This document shows, piece after piece, positions 58,946 through 64,000 of a stretch of 64,000 nucleotides of DNA. Position numbers and translations under genes: made by a program. Below the pieces are notes generated by a model. It did no database searches, was not told the DNA's origin, and worked only from the letters and a program-made list of their open reading frames with translations. The DNA is from Nostoc spongiaeforme FACHB-130 (GTDB lineage Bacteria > Cyanobacteriota > Cyanobacteriia > Cyanobacteriales > Nostocaceae): NCBI RefSeq assembly GCF_014698475.1, contig NZ_JACJTB010000030.1, forward strand, positions 1-64,000, read 5' to 3'. Numbering within the stretch: position 1 is the stretch's first letter; the number at the start of each line of letters is the position of its first letter.

Positions 58946-59071
58946 TTTAAGTAAGTCGATGCAATAAAACCAAACTATGTAAAGAAAAGTAAATAAGCCT
59001 CAAATGCTTTCTCCTCCTGCTCCCTGCTCCCTGCCTTATTCCAACAATAATTATTTACACCGACCTACTTA
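58946..59071. repeat. possible small palindrome-ended element
   Basis: TTAAGTAAGTCGATGCAATAA on the left and TTATTTACACCGACCTACTTA on the right are imperfect inverted repeats (about 16 of 20 match). The right end is close to that of the CTAGTAC family (TTTACGCCGACCT). It contains GCTCCCTGCTCCCTGCC repeats. Tentative. Confidence 0.4.
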
Positions 59072-59072
59072 T

Positions 59073-60989
59073 TTACGGGGATTCCCTTCGTCTTATTGCC
59101 TCCTCAATTTTGCCTTCTGAGGGAAAATTTTGCTGAATGGGAATTTGAATAAAAAATTTAGTACCTTTTCCTAGACTGGATTCACACCAAAGCTTTCCTT
59201 GATGTTTTTCGGTAATGATTTCATAACTAATTGATAAGCCTAATCCTGTACCTTTACCAACAGTTTTAGTTGTAAAAAAGGGATCAAATAATTTTGGTTT
59301 AACTGATTCTGGAATACCTGTACCATTATCTGCAATAGTAATTAAGATATCAGTTGCAGATTTTTTTTGCGTTTGAATCAAGATAGTGAGAGGTTGCTTT
59401 AGACTTTTTTGATGGGTTTCTTCTAAAGCATCAATCGCGTTGGTCAGTATACTCAAAAATACTTGGTTGATTTGTCCGGCATAACACTCAATTAACGGTA
59501 ACGCACCATATTCTTTAGTGACCTGAATTTGCGGATGACTGGGCTGGTCTTTGAGACGATGTTGTAAAATCATTAAGGTGCTATCAATACCTTCGTGAAT
59601 ATTTACCGCTTTGAATTCTGCTTCATCCAAGCGCGAAAAATTTCGCAGAGATTTGACAATTTCTCGGATACGAACAGCACCCATTTCCATTGAATTGACA
59701 ATTTTTTGTAAATCTTTATGTAAAAATTCTAATTCTAATTTATCAACTTCTGCTTTTAAGGCTTGTGGTGGATTAGGGTAACATTCTTGATAAGAACGAA
59801 TTAATTTTACTAAGTCTTCAGTGTATTGCTTGATATAACTGAGATTGCCATAAATAAAGCTCACTGGATTGTTGATTTCGTGAGCTACACCTGCCACCAT
59901 TTGTCCTAAAGCAGACATTTTTTCATTCTGCACCATTTGAGATTGAGTCCGGTGCAGTTCTTCTAGAGTTTTTTGGAGATGTTGATTATTTGTTTGTAAC
60001 TCTTGAGTACGTTGAACAACTTGATTTTCTAAATATTGATTGGCTTTTTGTTGTTCCGCTAAAAGTTGTTTGATAGCTTGAATTAGCTGATTAAACGAAT
60101 TCGCCAAAACACCTACTTCATCTCCCGCCGTCACTGGTACTTGCACATCAAAATCAGATGTTTGGATGGAATGCTGCACTGTTTGGGTGAGGGTTTGAAT
60201 TGGTTGTGCGATCGCCCGACTGGTGTAAAATGCTAAACAGGCAGCCAACAGCACAGATAAGACTAAGCTAGTAATAATAATTTGCGATCGCAATTTTTGA
60301 GCCGACGCGAGAATCTCTTCTGCATCTTTATATTCACTCGCCGCTCGTTCCACCATCTGAGTTAGAGCCTCAGAAAAATTGTTAATCTTAGATACATCCT
60401 GACTACGCCCGAAGTTAATTAACTGCTGTTGTGCTTCCTGAATATTTTTCGGTTGCCAATTTTCTTGCTTGAATGAAACTAACAGTTCCTCAACTTTTTG
60501 CAGGTAAGCTTCTGGTACTCCTTGATAAGTCTGCATAAAGTTTTGAACTATGGCAATTTCTGCCTCTGTATCTCCGGCTTTAGTGTGTAAATTACCTTCC
60601 AAAACTTGCAATTGTGACCATGTTTTCCTAAACTCAGTTATGGATTGTCTCAGTTCTAGAACCTCCTGTTGTAAAAGTTGGGGATTATCCAAATAAGTAA
60701 TTAACTGCTGGCGTTTATTCCTAGTTGTTAATTCAACTATTTTCAAGTGATTAATTAATTGAATCTCTTGTAGAGCATCTTTTTGAGCTTCCAAGGCTAT
60801 CTGGTTGTAATGATCTCCCAACAGTGAACCAGCCAGGGTTCCACAAACAGCCACACTCAAAGCTATTCCATACCCGCAAGCAATTTTATGTCCTACTTGC
60901 AAGCGTTGTGTCCATTGGAGAATTATTGATTTAGCCTGTGTAATGTAATTAGTTTTTTGGTTTGATGAACTTGAATTGAGAACAGCCAT
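59073..60989 (-). CDS. membrane sensor histidine kinase with HAMP domain
   Basis: 638 residues. TM1 at about 36-58, a helical extracytoplasmic sensor of about 175 residues, TM2 at about 237-256, HAMP at about 257-310, a long coiled coil (about 310-355), then HisKA with the H-box at His370 (GVAHEINNP). HATPase motifs: N-box NAIDAL, G1 DNGTGIP, F-box FDPFFTTK and G2 GKGTGLGLS. It is the class with a four-helix-type sensor. No cognate response regulator is adjacent. The intact PstS-like gene is 370 bp upstream on the same strand, so phosphate or a related signal is possible (inference). Confidence 0.93.
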   Translation of the reverse strand: MAVLNSSSSNQKTNYITQAKSIILQWTQRLQVGHKIACGYGIALSVAVCGTLAGSLLGDHYNQIALEAQKDALQEIQLINHLKIVELTTRNKRQQLITYLDNPQLLQQEVLELRQSITEFRKTWSQLQVLEGNLHTKAGDTEAEIAIVQNFMQTYQGVPEAYLQKVEELLVSFKQENWQPKNIQEAQQQLINFGRSQDVSKINNFSEALTQMVERAASEYKDAEEILASAQKLRSQIIITSLVLSVLLAACLAFYTSRAIAQPIQTLTQTVQHSIQTSDFDVQVPVTAGDEVGVLANSFNQLIQAIKQLLAEQQKANQYLENQVVQRTQELQTNNQHLQKTLEELHRTQSQMVQNEKMSALGQMVAGVAHEINNPVSFIYGNLSYIKQYTEDLVKLIRSYQECYPNPPQALKAEVDKLELEFLHKDLQKIVNSMEMGAVRIREIVKSLRNFSRLDEAEFKAVNIHEGIDSTLMILQHRLKDQPSHPQIQVTKEYGALPLIECYAGQINQVFLSILTNAIDALEETHQKSLKQPLTILIQTQKKSATDILITIADNGTGIPESVKPKLFDPFFTTKTVGKGTGLGLSISYEIITEKHQGKLWCESSLGKGTKFFIQIPIQQNFPSEGKIEEAIRRRESP

Positions 60990-61360
60990 ATTAAGAGAGT
61001 CAGGATATTTGGTAATTTGGATTTTCAGTCTGTGCGACTATGTTCGTCACCTAAAAATAATTACCTTTAGTATTCCCAGTAGATTAACTATAAGAAACAA
61101 ATCAGTCATGATTATTTTTTCACTATCAAATTATGATAGTGATGGCTCAGTTGATCACTGGTTTACAAGTAAACATAATTTGCATAAAAATTAATAAAAA
61201 AATCACAAATTTTTTATGTAAATTTTAGTGATTAATCTACATAATTATGTTTACAAAACCCTGATTGATGCAAAAAATCTCAGATTTTATTAATTGTATT
61301 CTCAGCTATGAGTCCGATGCAAAGTTGCGATTATTAGGCGCACTATCAGTTTTAAGTAGG
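60990..61360. other. gap without a gene
   Basis: AT-rich 371 bp between the PstS-like gene and the histidine kinase. Short inverted segments lie near 61130-61260 (TAATTATG/CATAATTA-like). A small plus-strand frame here is not accepted. No other feature is seen. Confidence 0.45.
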
Positions 61361-62455
61361 TTAATGAGCAGCTATTTTTTGGCTATTAACAGGTAAAAAG
61401 CCAGCTTGGGCGATCGCTCTTTGTCCTTGTTCAGTCAGCAATAGTTTGGCGTATGCTTCCCCGACTTGTTGTGCTTGACCTTGGTTTTGCTTAATCATCA
61501 CAAATAATGGCGAAGTTAGTGGATAACTACCGTTTTTGATGACGACTGGATTGATTTGATTGCGTTGTCTAGGACATTGATTTGGCTGTACAACTGGTTC
61601 ACGGTAAAGAGACACAAACTTGTCGGAACTTACCCCCAAAGGTAGTAGCTTCACACCACATTGGTTGATTACCCCTCTAGCAGAGGCATAATACACACCA
61701 CCAGGAGTTGTTTTAATGCGGCGTAATGCTTCTGTCGTTGAATAAACATACTCGACTTGCGAGCCGAAATTTTGCTTATCTGCTGCCTGATCGGAGAATA
61801 ATAAGTTATCTGCATTTTCAGGCGATTGAGACAACGGTACAATTGGCAAATCTTTTCCGCCTACTTGCTTCCAGTTAGTAATTTGTCCCAGATAAATTTT
61901 TTGTAACTGTGCAACTGTTAAACCAGGTACTTGCAATTCTGGGTTAACTACTACAGCCACTCCATCCATCCCCACTTGACGTTGTTCAATGGTGACACCT
62001 TGTTTTTTCGCCTGCGCTTGTTCTGCGTCTGTTAGGGGACGAGATGATTGAGTAAAGTCTAACTCTCCAGCCAGTAACATCCTAATTCCTGCGCCCGAAC
62101 CAGGACTACTATCTCTAGGATTGACGTAAAGCAATTGAAATTCAGGACGGGTATTTTGAATCTGTGAATCTACTAATTGTCTAATTGATGCCCAAGCTGT
62201 ACTTCCACCATAATTGAAAGCACCGATTGGCATATCATTCACATTGGCAAAGGTTGAACCCGTAAGACTACTGAGAGTGGCAGGATTCTGACTAGAGACA
62301 GAATCTGGACGATTATTAACAAATAAGCGTGGTCTTAGCCACAACCACAGCCCACCAATGAGTACAATTGTAATAACTTCACCAATGATTAGCCCCCTGA
62401 TCATCTGGATAGCATCTGTGCTGAGTGAAACAGCTCTTCTATTACTGTTGCTCAT
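61361..62455 (-). CDS. PstS-like substrate-binding protein, membrane-anchored
   Basis: 364 residues. A transmembrane helix at about 21-40 anchors it, followed by a PBP domain of the phosphate-binding type: VQPNxx-like Gly/Ser region (YGGSTAWASIRQLVDS), GSGAGIRMLLAGELDFTQSSRPLT, LQKIYLGQITNWKQVGGKDLP and GSYPLTSPLFVMI. Free PstS is usually a secreted protein with an ABC transporter; here no pst transporter genes are near. The signal part is uncleaved-looking, so it probably stays anchored and acts as a sensor. It is divergent from the kinase gene at 62572, and its domain is related to that in the protein at 28812. Confidence 0.85.
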   Translation of the reverse strand: MSNSNRRAVSLSTDAIQMIRGLIIGEVITIVLIGGLWLWLRPRLFVNNRPDSVSSQNPATLSSLTGSTFANVNDMPIGAFNYGGSTAWASIRQLVDSQIQNTRPEFQLLYVNPRDSSPGSGAGIRMLLAGELDFTQSSRPLTDAEQAQAKKQGVTIEQRQVGMDGVAVVVNPELQVPGLTVAQLQKIYLGQITNWKQVGGKDLPIVPLSQSPENADNLLFSDQAADKQNFGSQVEYVYSTTEALRRIKTTPGGVYYASARGVINQCGVKLLPLGVSSDKFVSLYREPVVQPNQCPRQRNQINPVVIKNGSYPLTSPLFVMIKQNQGQAQQVGEAYAKLLLTEQGQRAIAQAGFLPVNSQKIAAH

Positions 62456-62571
62456 TAGACTGAATTTTATTAACTGTCTTTAATCAAGAATATATATTAA
62501 AAATATAAGTAAATTATAAGTAAATCTTTTTAAGTAGAATTACGGGAAACAACCGTCAGGTAAATCGTAAC

Positions 62572-63693
62572 ATGTTAATAAAGTTACTAAGTGAACGTTA
62601 CCAGGTTGTGCAAGTTTTAAGTCAAGGAATGTTTTGTAAAACTTACATGGCTGAAGACACGCATTTTCTGCACCGTCCCACCTGCGTGATCAAACATTTT
62701 TTACCGAGTAGCGAAATTTCTATTCCTGTGGAAATTCGCCGACGGCTATTTAATCGAGAAACTCAAGCACTACAAAAACTTGGCGACTATGATTTAGTTC
62801 CCCATTTGTTGACTTATTTTGAAGATGACCACGAATTTTACTTAGTACAACAATTTATTCCAGGACATACATTAAGTACAGAACTCCAGGCTGGTTGTTG
62901 TTGGACGCAAAGCCAAGTTATTCAACTTCTGCGTGAGGTTTTAGAAATTCTCGATTTTGTTCACAGTCATGGGTTAATACATCGAGATGTCAAACCCAGC
63001 AATATTATGCGCCGAACATCAGATAATCGCTTAGTCTTGATTGATTTTGGTGCAGTGAAACCAATCTTGACGCAATTGTTTAAAGAGGAAAAAGGTTTAG
63101 TTCCGATTGAATACTCTACAATTGCGATCGGTACACCAGGATATATGCCAAGTGAACAGCAACGTGGTAGACCAAAACCTAATAGTGATATCTATGCTTT
63201 AGGGATGATTGCAATTCAAGCACTCACCGGCGTACATCCCACACAATTACCAGAAAACCGCAAAACAGGTGAAATTATTTGGCAACATTTAGCTAAGGTA
63301 AATGTTGAATTTGCTGCGGTAATTAATAAAATGGTGCGTTATCAGTTTCAAGACCGATATAAATCCGCGAAGGAAGTATTAGAAGCACTATTACCGCATA
63401 TAAATAATCAAGATGCTACCCTGCTGTCAAAATTTCCATCTCACAATAATTTATCTGCATATCAATCTAATGCAGTGATGAGTAGTACCATATCAGCGCC
63501 ACTTTTAGAAAAACCAAGTAGTATTCCTGAAACTTCTGTTATTCCTAAAAACTCACCTTTAATCATTGGTTTAGTTATTGGTGCGGTTTCTGGTTTAATT
63601 TTGATGGTTGTGAGTTATTGGTCTTTGCAGATAATTTCCCCTGAACCTAACATTCAAAATTCCTTACCCACCCCAGGGAATATCAATCGTTAG
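62572..63693 (+). CDS. Ser/Thr protein kinase with C-terminal membrane helix
   Basis: 373 residues. The kinase domain (about 10-275) is complete and looks active: Gly-rich loop VLSQGMFCKTY, ATP Lys41 (CVIKHF), catalytic HRDVKPSN (Asp139), DFG 158-160 and GTPGYMPSEQ. The linker is about 290-325, then a C-terminal transmembrane helix (about 330-352) and a short extracytoplasmic tail. The start is ATG 62572, the first codon of the frame. The divergent gene at 61361-62455 is PstS-like, the same two domains that are fused in the 28812-31034 protein. Confidence 0.93.
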   Translation: MLIKLLSERYQVVQVLSQGMFCKTYMAEDTHFLHRPTCVIKHFLPSSEISIPVEIRRRLFNRETQALQKLGDYDLVPHLLTYFEDDHEFYLVQQFIPGHTLSTELQAGCCWTQSQVIQLLREVLEILDFVHSHGLIHRDVKPSNIMRRTSDNRLVLIDFGAVKPILTQLFKEEKGLVPIEYSTIAIGTPGYMPSEQQRGRPKPNSDIYALGMIAIQALTGVHPTQLPENRKTGEIIWQHLAKVNVEFAAVINKMVRYQFQDRYKSAKEVLEALLPHINNQDATLLSKFPSHNNLSAYQSNAVMSSTISAPLLEKPSSIPETSVIPKNSPLIIGLVIGAVSGLILMVVSYWSLQIISPEPNIQNSLPTPGNINR

Positions 63694-63752
63694 AAATGAT
63701 TGGAAAATGGGTGTAGTGGTGAATCGATATGGTTTATTCACATCTTGCACCA

Positions 63753-63800
63753 AGCGACTGAAGTCGCAGCTATACAGACAAAACCCGCCTGCGCGGGTTG
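63753..63800. repeat. dispersed GC-rich palindromic repeat
   Basis: GCGACTGAAGTCGC (63754-63767) is a near-perfect palindrome. ACCCGC-CTGC-GCGGGT (63783-63798) forms a 6-bp stem. This pair of palindromes is a common dispersed element in Nostoc genomes. It follows the kinase gene and may serve as its terminator. Confidence 0.6.
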
Positions 63801-63844
63801 TAAATAAACCACTCATTTTACATTACTGATTTCCTACTCAGGAC

Positions 63845-63985
63845 TCAGGACTCAGCACTTTGTATTATTTGCGATTGATTAGAATTTGGTTGGGTACTGT
63901 CGCGGTGAATTAAAAATGCCACGATCGCCAGCACAGTTAAATTAACAGCTAAAATGCCAACGGCACTCCATACCCAAATTTTCAT
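63845..63985 (-). CDS. possible small single-helix membrane protein
   Basis: 46 residues. MKIWVW is followed by a hydrophobic helix (SAVGILAVNLTVLAIVAFLI) and a polar tail (HRDSTQPNSNQSQ). GGAGG lies about 6 bases before the ATG, which supports translation. The last codons come from a CTCAGGA repeat. I do not recognise the family. Confidence 0.55.
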   Translation of the reverse strand: MKIWVWSAVGILAVNLTVLAIVAFLIHRDSTQPNSNQSQIIQSAES

Positions 63986-64000
63986 TTCAGCCTCCGAATT

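Noticed and set aside
62456-62571. Pho box in the divergent gap between the PstS-like and kinase genes
   Set aside because: AAGTAAAT-type direct repeats are present, but they do not match the cyanobacterial CTTAACCT repeat well enough.

Overview
This window is chromosomal DNA of a filamentous, probably heterocyst-forming cyanobacterium of the Nostoc/Anabaena type. The HIP1 octamer GCGATCGC occurs throughout. Gaps between genes hold heptamer- and nonamer-type tandem repeats (GACCAAT, GGCAGGA, GTGGGGAGT) and short palindromic elements typical of Nostocales. Many products are cyanobacterial: PetL, a one-helix high-light-inducible protein, the principal sigma factor SigA, a DUF3153 lipoprotein, a DUF1049 protein, a TPR-CHAT protein, and an NB-ARC protein. 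No rRNA, recognisable tRNA, CRISPR array, transposase gene or prophage was found.

Layout. 1-5300: the tail of an unidentified gene, a polysaccharide deacetylase, a Uma2 nuclease, and an unusual pair (glycine-zipper membrane protein plus small helical protein) separated by a palindromic MITE-like element. 5370-11150: mostly minus-strand housekeeping genes (aroB, bioB, an RmlD-like reductase, a TPR lipoprotein, miaA), with petL on the plus strand. 11500-19800: gyrB, a gene-free stretch holding a second MITE copy, sigA, hli and gyrA. 19950-23550: response regulator, TPR protein, pentapeptide-repeat membrane protein, and the decayed end of a WYL regulator.

23550-36330 is the most unusual region. 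A minus-strand run of six genes, probably co-transcribed in whole or part, encodes (in order of transcription) a short protein, a TPR-CHAT protein sharing its N-terminal domain with that short protein, a membrane pseudokinase fused to a PstS-like binding domain, a 49-residue protein, a gp19-like tail-tube protein of contractile injection systems, and a 1501-residue protein built mainly from about 25 copies of a 43-residue repeat. Sheath, baseplate and AAA+ genes are absent, so this looks like a satellite or split part of an extracellular contractile injection system with a signalling module attached.

36700-58000: dnaX, a glycosyltransferase, a phosphotransacetylase-family protein, a SLOG-like protein, a MAPEG protein, a YajQ protein, a DUF3153 lipoprotein, argB, aroK, an NB-ARC ATPase without a visible sensor domain, a DUF1049 protein, ubiX, and an RNase II/R-family protein whose metal-binding acidic motif is degenerate. 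58100-64000: a second Uma2 nuclease, a sensor histidine kinase flanked by a full PstS-like gene and a fragment of such a gene, and a divergent Ser/Thr kinase. That binding-protein/kinase pair mirrors as separate genes the two modules fused in the contractile-injection-like locus.
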